Counted from the first letter of the stretch, positions 34,173-43,850 are shown. The stretch is DNA of 51,791 bases from JANPCX01 sp031431125 (GCA_031431125.1 JANPCX010000030.1:1-51791), one strand, 5' to 3'. Translations and numbers: made by a program. The notes: a model not told the origin generated them from the sequence alone.

Positions 34173-35051
34173 TCAAAGGTTTTGCTTAGATGCCGCCCTG
34201 CCCCGCATGCCCACCCATTCATTCAAGGCGAGTGTGGCCAGCACCACGACACCGCCAACCATGACCTGGCTGCTTGGCGCCTCACCCGCGCCCAACCAAA
34301 CCAAGGCGATGCCGAAGACGATTTCCAGCAAGGCCAAGAGCGCCATCTCAGGCGCAGGCAAGTGACGCGCCACACGCACGGCCAGGATGCATGGAATCGC
34401 CAGTTGAAACAAGCCGAGCAACGCAAGCAAACCGAGGTCGTGGGGCGAACTGAGCCAAGGCCAAGACAGGGGCCCGGTCACGGCACAAGACAAGAGTGCG
34501 CCTATCAAGAGCGCAGGCAACAAGTCCACCGAGGCGCCGCTGCGGCGAATCAAATTCCAATTGATGGCGGCCGCCAAGGGCACACCGAGGGCCACCACGC
34601 TGCCCGCCAGATGGCGCGGGTCACTGCTCAGGCCGCTGCTGTACATCCAGGCAATGGCGCCACCGGCCACAAAGATCGCCACCCAGGTGCGCTGCGGCAC
34701 CTGCAAACCCAGCATGAAACGCCCCAGTAGGGCTGCCATCAATGGCGCCAAACTCATGGTGATGAGCACATTGGCCACTGTGGTCATGGTCACGGCCATC
34801 ATGAAGCAGGTGAACATGCCACCCCACATCAGGCCCGACAGCCACAACACCGGCCCGCCCTTGAACTGCTTCAATGTGGCGCGGCCATGTTGCCAAACAA
34901 AATAAACCAGCAGGGACAGCGCGGTGAAGAGGCTGCGCCAAAACGTCACCTCAAACCCACGCGCCGACTCCAAGTGGCGTGTCACAACCCCAGCGATGCT
35001 CCACATCAGGGTAATGATGAGCATGAGGAGGATGGCGCGGCGGTGGGTCAT
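34173..35051 (-). CDS. DMT-superfamily transporter (EamA domains)
   Basis: A 292-residue inner-membrane protein with ten predicted helices in two EamA repeats (LIITLMWSIAGVVTRHLE in the first; GSVVALGVPLAAAINWNLIRR in the second). Such proteins usually export amino acids or other metabolites; the substrate is not predictable. It lies upstream of the 3-hydroxyisobutyryl-CoA hydrolase-like gene in the same direction, probably in one transcript. Confidence 0.88.
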   Translation of the reverse strand: MTHRRAILLMLIITLMWSIAGVVTRHLESARGFEVTFWRSLFTALSLLVYFVWQHGRATLKQFKGGPVLWLSGLMWGGMFTCFMMAVTMTTVANVLITMSLAPLMAALLGRFMLGLQVPQRTWVAIFVAGGAIAWMYSSGLSSDPRHLAGSVVALGVPLAAAINWNLIRRSGASVDLLPALLIGALLSCAVTGPLSWPWLSSPHDLGLLALLGLFQLAIPCILAVRVARHLPAPEMALLALLEIVFGIALVWLGAGEAPSSQVMVGGVVVLATLALNEWVGMRGRAASKQNL

Positions 35052-35096
35052 TTTTTTGTGGCCATCTTCACGGCGGCAAAAGTTAGCAGGTGCTGT

Positions 35097-35342
35097 TCAT
35101 TGCTTGAGACGATCTGGGGTTTGGCCCTTTTGGGATGACAAAAAATACAACTTCAGAGCAACAATAAAAACCAAAGCAAAAAGCATCCAGCCAAAGGCAA
35201 TGAATTCAGCAACCAACCCCAGCCATCCAAACACACCCGCAGTTAAATCGTTGATAACTTGTTGATTGCGAACGTACAACACGAATGCCGTGACGGTAAC
35301 AGCGCAAATGAATGCGAAGAGAACAGCAGCGAGCCATCTCAC
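35097..35342 (-). CDS. Small two-helix membrane protein, 81 aa
   Basis: Unrecognised protein. Starting from GTG 35342, which follows GGAGAG, it reads VRWLAAVLFAFICAVTVTAF with a first membrane helix, a short polar loop (VRNQQVINDLTAG) and a second helix ending in KLYFLSS, then a polar tail. A longer frame opens at 35417 but would overlap the typA stop region and add a basic leader. It sits 40 bp after typA and 45 bp before the DMT gene, same strand. It is AT-richer than its neighbours. Confidence 0.6.
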   Translation of the reverse strand: MRWLAAVLFAFICAVTVTAFVLYVRNQQVINDLTAGVFGWLGLVAEFIAFGWMLFALVFIVALKLYFLSSQKGQTPDRLKQ

Positions 35343-35382
35343 GAGGCAGTTCTCTCCAAACTCAGCCCTATGACTAGCACGA

Positions 35383-37212
35383 TCAAGCCGCCTCGCGCGA
35401 TGCCTTCTTGCGGTCATGCTCTTTCAAGTGGCGCTTGCGAACGCGGATGGACTTGGGTGTGATTTCCACCAGTTCGTCGTCGTCGATGAAGTCCACGCCG
35501 TACTCCAGTGTGAGGTCGATCGGCGGCGTGATCTTGATCGCGTCTTCCTTGCCAGAGACGCGGAAGTTGGTCAGCTGCTTGGTCCGCGTCGCGTTCACGA
35601 CGAGGTCATTGTCGCGGCTGTGGATGCCGACGATCATGCCTTCGTAGACTGGATCGTTCGGCTTGACGAACATGCGGCCTCGGTCGTCCAGTTTGCCCAA
35701 GGCGTAAGTGAAAATTTCACCGTCGTCCATCGAGATCAGCACGCCGTTCTTGCGGCCGCCGATCTCGCCCTTGTGGGCTTCGTAGCCGTCGAAGATCGAG
35801 GCAATCAGGCCCGAGCCGCGGGTCAGGTTCATGAACTCGTTGCTGAAACCGATCAAGCCTCGCGCCGGGATGCGGTACTCGAGGCGCACACGGCCGCGGC
35901 CGTCGGGCTCCATGCTGACCATCTCGGCCTTGCGCAGACCCAGCGCCTGCATCACTCCACCTTGGTGAATTTCTTCAACGTCGGCTGTGACCAGCTCCAT
36001 CGGCTCGCACTTCTCGCCTTTGATGTCCTTGAACATGACACGAGGCTTGGAAACAGCCAGCTCGTAGCCCTCGCGGCGCATGTTCTCCAGAAGGATGGTC
36101 AGGTGCAGTTCACCACGGCCCATCACCTCGAAGATGCCGTCTTCGCCGGTTTCGCTGACGCGCAGCGCCACGTTGCTTTGAAGTTCCTTTTGCAGTCGAT
36201 CCCAGATCTGGCGGCTGGTGACGTACTTGCCTTCGCGACCTGCCAGCGGGCTGGTGTTGACGCAAAAATTCATCGTCAGCGTCGGCTCGTCGACCTTCAG
36301 CATCGGCAGCGGCAGCGGGTTTTCACGGTCGGTGACCGTCACCCCGATATTGATGTCCTCAATGCCGTTGATCAGAACGATGTCGCCTGGGCCGGCTTCA
36401 GTGACTTGCACGCGGTCCAGACCCTGGAAGGTCAGTACGTTGTTGACGCGGCCTTTGACAGCTTTGCCGTCCGGGCCTTCCATGACCAACACATCCATCG
36501 ACGGTTTGATGGTGCCCTGGCTGATGCGGCCCACGCCGATGCGGCCGACGAAAGTGGAGAAGTCCAGCGCGGAGATTTGCAACTGCAGCGGCGCTTCGGG
36601 GTCACCCGTGTTGGGCGGCACGTGTTTCAAGATGGTGTTGAACAGGGCCGACATGTCGGGGCCCCACTGCTCCCCATGTGCGCCTTCGGTCAGCGAGGTC
36701 CAGCCGTTGATGCCTGAGGCATAAACCACTGGAAAATCGAGCTGCTCGTCATTGGCGCCCAATTTGTCGAACAAATCAAAAGTGGCATTGATCACGGCGT
36801 CGGGTTTGGCACCAGGCTTGTCCACCTTGTTGACGACGACGATGGGCTTGAGGCCCAGAGCCAGCGCCTTCTTGGTCACGAAACGGGTCTGGGGCATCGG
36901 GCCTTCTTGGGCGTCGATCAAAAGCACCACGCCATCGACCATGGACAGAGCGCGTTCCACTTCACCCCCGAAGTCGGCGTGGCCGGGGGTGTCCACGATG
37001 TTGATGTGGGTGCCTTCCCAGCTGACCGCACAGTTCTTGGCAAGAATGGTGATGCCACGCTCGCGTTCGATGGCGTTGTTGTCCATCACGGTGTCGACGA
37101 TCTTCTCGTGGTCGGCGAAGGTGCCGGACTGGCGCAGCAGTTGATCGACCATGGTTGTTTTTCCATGGTCAACGTGGGCGATGATGGCGATGTTGCGGAT
37201 CTGACGGGTCAT
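35383..37212 (-). CDS. typA: Ribosome-associated GTPase TypA/BipA
   Basis: A 609-residue translational GTPase of the EF-G group that helps 50S assembly and stress adaptation. G motifs are AHVDHGKTT, ERERGIT, DTPGHADF and NKVD. Beta-barrel, EF-G domain III/V-like and BipA-specific C-terminal domains (EYRIPARGLIGF, RGRMFVKPNDPVYEG) follow. Its ATG overlaps the truB stop codon by 4 bases, so it is translated with the rimP-nusA-infB-rbfA-truB operon, of which it is the last large gene. Confidence 0.97.
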   Translation of the reverse strand: MTRQIRNIAIIAHVDHGKTTMVDQLLRQSGTFADHEKIVDTVMDNNAIERERGITILAKNCAVSWEGTHINIVDTPGHADFGGEVERALSMVDGVVLLIDAQEGPMPQTRFVTKKALALGLKPIVVVNKVDKPGAKPDAVINATFDLFDKLGANDEQLDFPVVYASGINGWTSLTEGAHGEQWGPDMSALFNTILKHVPPNTGDPEAPLQLQISALDFSTFVGRIGVGRISQGTIKPSMDVLVMEGPDGKAVKGRVNNVLTFQGLDRVQVTEAGPGDIVLINGIEDINIGVTVTDRENPLPLPMLKVDEPTLTMNFCVNTSPLAGREGKYVTSRQIWDRLQKELQSNVALRVSETGEDGIFEVMGRGELHLTILLENMRREGYELAVSKPRVMFKDIKGEKCEPMELVTADVEEIHQGGVMQALGLRKAEMVSMEPDGRGRVRLEYRIPARGLIGFSNEFMNLTRGSGLIASIFDGYEAHKGEIGGRKNGVLISMDDGEIFTYALGKLDDRGRMFVKPNDPVYEGMIVGIHSRDNDLVVNATRTKQLTNFRVSGKEDAIKITPPIDLTLEYGVDFIDDDELVEITPKSIRVRKRHLKEHDRKKASREAA

Positions 37213-38198
37213 GTTGAGCTCTCTGCGGGTTTCGTATTTGAATGGGGGTTCAGGAGGCCTTGCACCTCAAGTGGGCTTAACAGCCTGGTTGAAATCAATT
37301 CGCCAGCGGTCACATGACCACTGCCGAGAAAGGTATGGGCGGGCGGGCCATAGACCCGAACATTCGGCGCGTCGGCCAAAGGCAAACGGCGGCGCATGCC
37401 GCTCAAAAAGCGGCCCGCGTCTTCTTCGCCCAGCAGCACTTCGGGCCAGTCCGCGAGCAAACGGTCTGCGGGCAACAGGGCGGCGTCGCGTTCTTGCTCG
37501 CTCATGGCAGCGAGTTGCTCCAAGCTGTGGCTGCCATCAAGCGACAACATGCCACTGCCGGTGCGACGCAGCGCTTTGAGGTGGGCACCACAACCCAGGT
37601 GTTTGCCTATGTCTTCTGCCAAGGTGCGGATGTAGGTGCCTTTGCTGCAGCGAACGTCCAGCACCCAAACTGCAGTGTCACCTTCAACGATGTCGATTTG
37701 ATGAATGGTGACGGCACGTGGCTCACGCTCTACCTCGATGCCTTGACGGGCATATTCATACAGTGGCTTGCCATCTTTTTTCAGCGCGCTGTACATCGGC
37801 GGCAGTTGTTGGATGGGGCCGGTGAGCGCCGAACAAGCCGCCAGCATCTGCTCACGCGTGACGTTCACGGGCTGGCTAACCAGCACGTCGCCCTCCAAGT
37901 CGCCGGTGGTGGTCGTGACGCCCAACTGCAAGGTGGCGAGGTAACGTTTGTCGGCGTCCAAGCTGACTTGCGAAAACTTGGTGGCGGCGCCAAAACAAAG
38001 CGGCAACAAACCGGTGGCCAAGGGGTCGAGCGTGCCGGTGTGGCCTGCTTTTTCGGCGCGGTAAAAGCGTTTTGCTTTTTGCAGCGCATCGTTGCTCGAC
38101 AGGCCTAAAGGTTTGTCGAGCAGCAGCACGCCATGTACCGCACGGCGCACAATTTTGGCGCGCGGCGTGGATGATGGTGCGTTCACTGCGAGCAACAC
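37209..38198 (-). CDS. truB: tRNA pseudouridine(55) synthase
   Basis: A 329-residue enzyme that makes pseudouridine 55 in the tRNA T-loop. The catalytic Asp58 is in GHTGTLDPLATGLLP; LDKPLGLSSN, YSALKKDGKPLYEYARQG and CSKGTYIRTLAEDIG are the family motifs. The start is taken as GTG 38198, one base after the rbfA stop (TGA-C-GTG); GTG 38186 is an alternative. Its stop overlaps the typA start. Order rbfA-truB is conserved in proteobacteria. Confidence 0.95.
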   Translation of the reverse strand: MLLAVNAPSSTPRAKIVRRAVHGVLLLDKPLGLSSNDALQKAKRFYRAEKAGHTGTLDPLATGLLPLCFGAATKFSQVSLDADKRYLATLQLGVTTTTGDLEGDVLVSQPVNVTREQMLAACSALTGPIQQLPPMYSALKKDGKPLYEYARQGIEVEREPRAVTIHQIDIVEGDTAVWVLDVRCSKGTYIRTLAEDIGKHLGCGAHLKALRRTGSGMLSLDGSHSLEQLAAMSEQERDAALLPADRLLADWPEVLLGEEDAGRFLSGMRRRLPLADAPNVRVYGPPAHTFLGSGHVTAGELISTRLLSPLEVQGLLNPHSNTKPAESST

Positions 38199-38199
38199 G

Positions 38200-38568
38200 T
38201 CAGTCGTCCTTGGCCCGGGTGGCGTTGGCTTGTTGAATCAAGAGGTTCAGCTCGGCGGCACGCTCTGTGGTGCGGTCAAATACAAAGTGCAGCGTGGGCA
38301 CGGTGTGTATTGAAAGCCGTTTGAACAAACCATTGCGCAGGAAACCAGCCGCTTCGTTGAGCGCTTCTTCGCATTCTTGGGGCTGCCCAATCAACAGCGA
38401 GAAAAACACCTTGGCATGGGCGTAGTCGGGCGTGACCTCCACCGCGTGCAGCGTCACCATGCCAATGCGCGGGTCTTTGAGGTCGCGGATCAGCTCGGCC
38501 AGGTCACGCTGGATCTGGTCGGCCACGCGGAAACCGCGGTTGGGGATGGAACGTTGTTTGTGTCGCAT
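38200..38568 (-). CDS. rbfA: 30S ribosome-binding factor A
   Basis: A 122-residue KH-fold protein that matures the 17S rRNA and binds the 30S subunit, needed in the cold. RVADQIQRDLAELI, DPRIGMVTLHAVEVTPDYAHAKVF and LFKRLSIHTVPTLHFVFD are typical. It lies between infB and truB with 78 bp to infB, where a hairpin stands, and one base to truB. Confidence 0.95.
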   Translation of the reverse strand: MRHKQRSIPNRGFRVADQIQRDLAELIRDLKDPRIGMVTLHAVEVTPDYAHAKVFFSLLIGQPQECEEALNEAAGFLRNGLFKRLSIHTVPTLHFVFDRTTERAAELNLLIQQANATRAKDD

Positions 38569-38592
38569 GTTCAGGCATCACTTTCAAAGACA

Positions 38593-38621
38593 AACCCCGC
38601 CGTCTTGTGGAGGGCGGGGTT
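38593..38621 (-). terminator. Hairpin between infB and rbfA
   Basis: On the minus strand a 9-bp stem AACCCCGCC/GGCGGGGTT is followed by TGTCTTT. The T-run is imperfect, so it may act as a partial terminator that lowers rbfA-truB-typA transcription, or protect the infB mRNA end. Confidence 0.5.
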
Positions 38622-38646
38622 CGGGGCGTACCCTAGACCGACCGCC

Positions 38647-41523
38647 TCATAGCGTTCGCGCCACTTCCTTGACCTCGAAGATTTCCAACTGGTCGCCTTC
38701 TTTGATCTCGTTGTAGTTCTTGAGCTTGATACCGCACTCAAAACCGCTGGCCACTTCTTTGACGTCGTCCTTCAAGCGGCGCACTGAATCGACTTCGCCG
38801 GTGTAAACCACCACGTTGTCGCGCAGCAGGCGGAAGCGCGCACCACGGCGCACCAGGCCCGAGGTGACCATGGAGCCCGCCACCGTACCGATCTTGGACG
38901 CCACAAACACCGTGCGAATTTCGGCGGTGCCCAGCATTTCTTCGCGCTGCTCGGGTGCCAGCATGCCGGTCATGGCGGCTTTGACTTCGTCGACCGCGTC
39001 GTAAATGATGTTGTAGTAGCGCAGGTCCACGCCGTTGTTCTCGGCCAGCTTGCGCGCGCCGGCATCGGCGCGCACATTGAAGCCGATGATGACGGCCTTG
39101 GACGCAATGGCCAAGTTGATGTCGCTCTCGGAGATGCCACCCACGGCGGCATGCACCACCTGCACACGCACTTCGGCGGTACTGAGTTTGACCAGGGACT
39201 GAGACAGCGCTTCTTGCGAGCCCTGTACGTCGGCCTTGATGATGAGGGCGAGGGTTTGTGCTTCGCCTTGGCCCATGTTCTCGAACATGTTTTCCAGCTT
39301 GGCGGCTTGTTGTTTGGCCAACTTCACATCGCGGTACTTGCCTTGGCGGAAGGTGGCAATTTCACGGGCACGGCGTTCGTCTGCGAGCACGATGAACTCG
39401 TCACCCGCTTGCGGCACGTCGGTGAGACCTTGAATTTCGACGGGGATGGACGGGCCAGCTTCGGTTGCCGATTTGCCGTTTTCGTCCAACATGGCACGAA
39501 CACGGCCATAACTGGAACCAGCCAACACCACGTCTCCACGTTTCAACGTTCCGGACTGCACCAGCACGGTGGCCACAGGGCCGCGGCCTTTGTCCAGCTT
39601 GGCTTCAATCACCAAGCCCTTGGCCATGGAGTCCTTGGACGCGGTCAGTTCCAGCACCTCGGCTTGCAGCAGCACTTGTTCGAGCAACTCATCAATACCT
39701 TGGCCTGTTTTGGCGGATACCGCCACAAAGGGCGATGACCCACCAAACTCTTCTGGGACCACTTCTTCGGCCACGAGTTCGCTTTTGATGCGTTCCACGT
39801 TGACACCCGGTTTGTCGATTTTGTTCATCGCCACCACCAAAGGCACACCCGCCGCTTTCGCATGCGAAATCGCTTCTTTGGTTTGCGGCATGACGCCATC
39901 GTCGGCGGCCACCACCAGAATCACAATGTCGGTCGCCTTGGCGCCACGGGCACGCATCGCGGTAAACGCCGCGTGGCCTGGGGTGTCGAGGAAGGTGATC
40001 ATGCCGCGTGGCGTATCCACGTGGTAAGCGCCAATGTGCTGGGTGATGCCGCCGGCCTCACCTGAAGCGACACGGGCGGTTCGGATGCGGTCCAGCAGCG
40101 AGGTCTTGCCATGGTCCACGTGGCCCATCACGGTCACCACCGGGGCACGGTGGAAGACTTCATGGTGGGTCTCGGTCTCGGTACCTTCGCTCAGGAAGGC
40201 TTCCGGATCGTCAAGTTTGGCCGCGAACGCTTTGTGGCCCATCTCTTCCACCAAGATCATGGCGGTTTCTTGGTCCAGCTGTTGGTTGATGGTGACCATT
40301 TGGCCCAGTTTCATCAACTGCTTGATCACCTCGGACGCCTTCACACTCATCTTGTGCGCCAAGTCTGCCACGCTGATGGTCTCGGGCACGTGCACTTCTT
40401 GAACCTGTTGTTCAGCAGGTGCGGCTGCGACATGTTGTTGGTTGTCGTTGCGGTCCCCGCCACGACGTCCACCCCTCGGCGCGCGCCAACCAGGTCGGGC
40501 AGCACCCGCACCGGGAGGGCCGTCGGTGCGGGCTTTGACAGCGCCGCGCTTTTTCGCGTCATCAGCCCAGCTCGACGACAGTTTCTCTGACTTGACCGAT
40601 TTTTTGTCACCCGGCTTGGCGACACCGGCCGCGGCTGCACCGGGTGCGGCTGCGGGTTTATGGATGGTGCCCTTGATCTCTTTACCGGCCTCGACCTTGG
40701 GTGGCTCAGGCGGTTTGGGCGGCGGCGCCACTTTCCTCGGCGCATTCATCATCGCGCGAATCGCGGCTGCTTCGTCCTCTGCAGCCTTGCGGCGTTTGGC
40801 CAGGTCGGCGGCGCGCTGTTTTTCTTCGTCCACCACATCGGCGGCTTTGATGACGCGCAGTGCTGGCTTGGCGACCTCGGCGGCCGGTACCGCGGGTAAA
40901 GCCGCAGCGGCGGCGGCTTCAGCGGCGGCTGCCACAGCAGCCGCTTTGCTGGCTTTGGCGGCCGCGCCTTTGGGCGCGGCCGCTTTGGCCGCGGCCTCTT
41001 CGGCCTGTGCCCGCTCGGCGGCCAAAACAGCCTCACGCGCCCGGACTTCAGCCGCTTCGCGTTCAGCGCGTTGCTCCTCTTCACGCTGGCGCTGTTTTTC
41101 CACCAACTCTTCTTCCTGGCGACGCAACAACTCTGCCTGGGCCTTGACTTCAAGTTCGCGGCGCTGCAGCTCGGCCTGATCGACCTCAGGCACCACCGGG
41201 ACTTCAACGGCTGGCGTCTCATCGCGCTGGATGAAGGTGCGCTTCTTGCGCACTTCCACTTGAATGGTGCGAGCTTTGCCGGATGCATCCGCCTGTTTGA
41301 TTTCACTGGTGGACTTGCGTGTCACCGTGATTTTCTTGCGCTCGGTACCGGCAGCGGTGCCGTGGGCGGTGCGCAAGAAATCAAGCAGACGTTCTTTGTC
41401 GGCTTCAGTCAGCGCATCGTCCGTCGACGCCTTGCTGACGCCAGCCGACTGCAACTGTTCAAGCAGTGCGGTGGCGGAGCGGTTGAGCTCTGCGGCGAGT
41501 TGGGCGACGGTGGTCACAGCCAT
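38647..41523 (-). CDS. infB: Translation initiation factor IF-2
   Basis: A 958-residue GTPase that brings fMet-tRNA to the 30S subunit. The N-terminus has two IF2_N-type domains (VAQLAAELNRSATALLEQL at 5 and VADLAHKMSVKASEVIKQL near 388 by homology) separated by a 300-residue Ala/Lys/Glu-rich coiled region. The G domain starts near 465 with GHVDHGKTSLLDRI and continues DTPGHAAFTAMRARG and NKID. The C-terminal tRNA-binding domain is complete. The start ATG has AAGGA. It follows nusA by 70 bp. Confidence 0.97.
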   Translation of the reverse strand: MAVTTVAQLAAELNRSATALLEQLQSAGVSKASTDDALTEADKERLLDFLRTAHGTAAGTERKKITVTRKSTSEIKQADASGKARTIQVEVRKKRTFIQRDETPAVEVPVVPEVDQAELQRRELEVKAQAELLRRQEEELVEKQRQREEEQRAEREAAEVRAREAVLAAERAQAEEAAAKAAAPKGAAAKASKAAAVAAAAEAAAAAALPAVPAAEVAKPALRVIKAADVVDEEKQRAADLAKRRKAAEDEAAAIRAMMNAPRKVAPPPKPPEPPKVEAGKEIKGTIHKPAAAPGAAAAGVAKPGDKKSVKSEKLSSSWADDAKKRGAVKARTDGPPGAGAARPGWRAPRGGRRGGDRNDNQQHVAAAPAEQQVQEVHVPETISVADLAHKMSVKASEVIKQLMKLGQMVTINQQLDQETAMILVEEMGHKAFAAKLDDPEAFLSEGTETETHHEVFHRAPVVTVMGHVDHGKTSLLDRIRTARVASGEAGGITQHIGAYHVDTPRGMITFLDTPGHAAFTAMRARGAKATDIVILVVAADDGVMPQTKEAISHAKAAGVPLVVAMNKIDKPGVNVERIKSELVAEEVVPEEFGGSSPFVAVSAKTGQGIDELLEQVLLQAEVLELTASKDSMAKGLVIEAKLDKGRGPVATVLVQSGTLKRGDVVLAGSSYGRVRAMLDENGKSATEAGPSIPVEIQGLTDVPQAGDEFIVLADERRAREIATFRQGKYRDVKLAKQQAAKLENMFENMGQGEAQTLALIIKADVQGSQEALSQSLVKLSTAEVRVQVVHAAVGGISESDINLAIASKAVIIGFNVRADAGARKLAENNGVDLRYYNIIYDAVDEVKAAMTGMLAPEQREEMLGTAEIRTVFVASKIGTVAGSMVTSGLVRRGARFRLLRDNVVVYTGEVDSVRRLKDDVKEVASGFECGIKLKNYNEIKEGDQLEIFEVKEVARTL

Positions 41524-41593
41524 TGTTCAATCCTTGCGTGGGTCTAGCGGGGCAGCGTGTTGGAGTAGAGGTCACAGGCAGACATGGGACATG

Positions 41594-43072
41594 TCAGGTC
41601 GTGAACCAGTGCTCGCGCGCTTTCATGATCAAGGTCTTGGCGCCTTCGTCGTCGATGTCGGTCAGCTCGACCAATTCATCGACGGCCAAGTCGGCCAAAT
41701 CGTCTCGGGAGTGGATGTTTACAGTGGCCAACTTGGCAATCAGTTCAGGCGTGATGCCTTCCAGATCGCGCAGGTTTTGCGACACGTCTTCCACTTTTTC
41801 TTCTTTGGCAATTTCCATCGTCAACAGAGCGTCTTTGGCGCGGGTGCGCAGCTCGTTCACGGTGTCTTCGTCAAAGCCTTCAATTTCCAGCATTTCTTGC
41901 ATTGGCACATAGGCCACTTCTTCGAGGGAAGCGAAACCTTCGGCGATCAGGATGTCGGCCACTTCAACGTCGACGTCGAGTTTGTCGACAAACAAAGCAC
42001 GAACAGAATCAGACTCTTGCGCTTGTTTGCTGGTGGACTCTTCAGCCGTCATGATGTTGATGCGCCAGCCCGTCATCTCAGAGGCCAGGCGCACGTTTTG
42101 GCCACCGCGGCCAATGGCGATGGCGAGGTTCTCTTCGTCCACCACCACATCCATGGCATGGCGCTCTTCGTCCACTACGATGGACTGCACATTGGCTGGG
42201 GCCAAAGCACCAATCACAAACTGCGCAGGGTCTTCTGACCACAAGACGATGTCCACACGCTCACCGGCGAGTTCGTTGGTAACACCGTTGACGCGCGAAC
42301 CACGCACGCCGACACAAGTGCCAATGGGGTCTACCCGTTTGTCGTAAGACACCACGGCAATCTTGGCGCGGGACCCGGCATCACGGGCACAGGATTTGAT
42401 CTCGAGCAGTCCTTGCTCAATCTCGGGCACTTCTTGCGCGAAGAGCTCGATCATGAAACCCGGCGCATTTCGCGACAGAATGATTTGCGGACCACGCAGC
42501 GTGGGGTCGACCTCGGCGATATAGGCCCGAACACGGTCGCCCACCCGCAGGTTTTCCTTGGGGATCATCTCGGTGCGGCGCAGTCGTCCTTCGACGCGGC
42601 CTGACTCGACAATGATGTCGCCCTTGTCCAAACGTTTAACCGTGCCGACAAAAATCTTTTCGCCGCGGGCGAGGAAATCGGTCAAGAGCTGCTCGCGCTC
42701 GGCGTCGCGAATTTTTTGCAGAATGACCTGTTTGGCGGCTTGGGCGCCAATGCGACCGATGGAGACAGAATCCACCGGCTCTTCAATGTAGTCGTCGACC
42801 TCGATGTCGGAGATTTGTTCTTGCGCTTCAAAGAGCAGCACTTCGGAGTCGGGCAGTTGCAAACCGGCCTCGTTGGGCACCACATGCCAACGGCGGAAGG
42901 TTTCGTATTCGCCGGTTTCACGGTCCACTGCCACGCGCATGTCCACTTCGCCGCCATGCAGCTTCTTGGACGCCGACGCTAGGGCCGCTTCCACAGCACC
43001 GAATACCACTTCACGCTCCACGCTTTTCTCACGCGAGATGGCGTCTACCAACATCAACAGTTCGCGGTTCAT
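41594..43072 (-). CDS. nusA: Transcription termination/antitermination protein NusA
   Basis: A 492-residue RNA polymerase-binding factor, the same length as in E. coli. It has the N-terminal polymerase-binding domain (MLVDAISREKSVEREVVFGA), an S1 domain near 140-200, two KH domains (ACVGVRGSRVNGV type motif CVGVRGSRVNGVTNEL, then GRGGQNVRLASEMTGW), and two acidic C-terminal repeats (FASLEEVAYVP, LEGITPELIAKL). The ATG overlaps the rimP stop by 4 bases. Confidence 0.97.
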   Translation of the reverse strand: MNRELLMLVDAISREKSVEREVVFGAVEAALASASKKLHGGEVDMRVAVDRETGEYETFRRWHVVPNEAGLQLPDSEVLLFEAQEQISDIEVDDYIEEPVDSVSIGRIGAQAAKQVILQKIRDAEREQLLTDFLARGEKIFVGTVKRLDKGDIIVESGRVEGRLRRTEMIPKENLRVGDRVRAYIAEVDPTLRGPQIILSRNAPGFMIELFAQEVPEIEQGLLEIKSCARDAGSRAKIAVVSYDKRVDPIGTCVGVRGSRVNGVTNELAGERVDIVLWSEDPAQFVIGALAPANVQSIVVDEERHAMDVVVDEENLAIAIGRGGQNVRLASEMTGWRINIMTAEESTSKQAQESDSVRALFVDKLDVDVEVADILIAEGFASLEEVAYVPMQEMLEIEGFDEDTVNELRTRAKDALLTMEIAKEEKVEDVSQNLRDLEGITPELIAKLATVNIHSRDDLADLAVDELVELTDIDDEGAKTLIMKAREHWFTT

Positions 43073-43644
43073 TTCTTATCGCCTCCGTCTACTTGATCCT
43101 CGGTCTGAGCTTGAACCAACTCATCCGCTGGGTTCGGCGCAAACCGCCGCCCTTTGAAATCCACCACCGGCACCAGCCGGGCTTCACGCACTTCTTGCAG
43201 AGAAAAATCCAAAGCCTGTTCCATCTTGCCGTCGCTGAAGACCAAACGCCAAGCCGGGTCGGCCATCGCCGCCTCAGGCGCAGTCGCTGGGTCCATAGCC
43301 TGCAACACACCCCGGTATTTTTTTCGACCCTGAAACGGCAGCTTCAAGGTCACATCAATCTCTTGGCCCGCAAAACGCTGGTAGTCCGCTGGCTTGCGGA
43401 TCAAACGATCCAGGCCTGGAGAGGAAACTTCCAAACGTTCATATGCAAAATTTTCTACTTCCAAGACGTGTTGCAGTTGGCGCGTCACTTTTTCGCAGTC
43501 GTCAACGGTGATGAACTCGCCGTTCGGGTCACCTGCCACACGGTCAATGTAGATACGCAGCAAGCCCCGTGGGGCTCTCTCGGTTTCCACCAAGTCGTAC
43601 CCCAAACCAGTGACTGTGCGTCCAACCGTTAAATCCAGGCTCAT
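43069..43644 (-). CDS. rimP: Ribosome maturation factor RimP
   Basis: A 191-residue protein needed for 30S assembly. VTGLGYDLVETERAPRGLLRIYID, ITVDDCEKVTRQLQHVLEVE and LEVSSPGLDRLI are family motifs. ATG 43644 is used because RimP proteins begin a dozen residues before GLGYDLVE; the frame stays open upstream to 43725. It is the first gene of the rimP-nusA-infB operon, with a good sigma-70 promoter about 100 bp upstream, and its stop overlaps nusA. Confidence 0.94.
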   Translation of the reverse strand: MSLDLTVGRTVTGLGYDLVETERAPRGLLRIYIDRVAGDPNGEFITVDDCEKVTRQLQHVLEVENFAYERLEVSSPGLDRLIRKPADYQRFAGQEIDVTLKLPFQGRKKYRGVLQAMDPATAPEAAMADPAWRLVFSDGKMEQALDFSLQEVREARLVPVVDFKGRRFAPNPADELVQAQTEDQVDGGDKK

Positions 43645-43747
43645 GCAACCGTGTTTCTCAGCGTCTGTCGACTCAAACAAAAGTGTTTCGGCCAAAAAAA
43701 ATGGGGCTGGAAGAATCCGCCCCACGCAGCTTTCTTGGAAAACCAGG

Positions 43748-43776
43748 ATTGTACCCCGCTTTGAGGGTTAAATCAA
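43748..43776 (-). promoter_or_regulatory. Sigma-70 promoter of the rimP-nusA-infB operon
   Basis: On the minus strand TTGATT (43771-43776) and TACAAT (43748-43753) are separated by exactly 17 bases. The expected transcript start near 43741 leaves a leader of about 97 bases before rimP. Confidence 0.75.
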
Positions 43777-43820
43777 GAATGCCAGCGGCTCGAACGCCAG
43801 TGTGCCGCCCGTTTCCCGCA

Positions 43821-43850
43821 TGGCCAAGCGCGGTGCACTGCGCTTGGCCA
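43821..43850 (+). other. 11-bp perfect hairpin upstream of fabI
   Basis: TGGCCAAGCGC and GCGCTTGGCCA are perfect reverse complements with an 8-base loop. No T-run follows. It lies 50 bp before the fabI start and outside the rimP promoter, so it could be an operator or leader structure of fabI. I do not recognise a known site. Confidence 0.45.

Noticed and set aside
35416..36717. 433-residue open frame antisense to typA
   Set aside because: Shadow of typA; composition is unlike a real protein and no ribosome binding site is seen.
40860..41130. GCC/GCG-rich repetitive block in infB
   Set aside because: It encodes the Ala/Lys/Glu-rich linker of IF-2, common in Burkholderiales.
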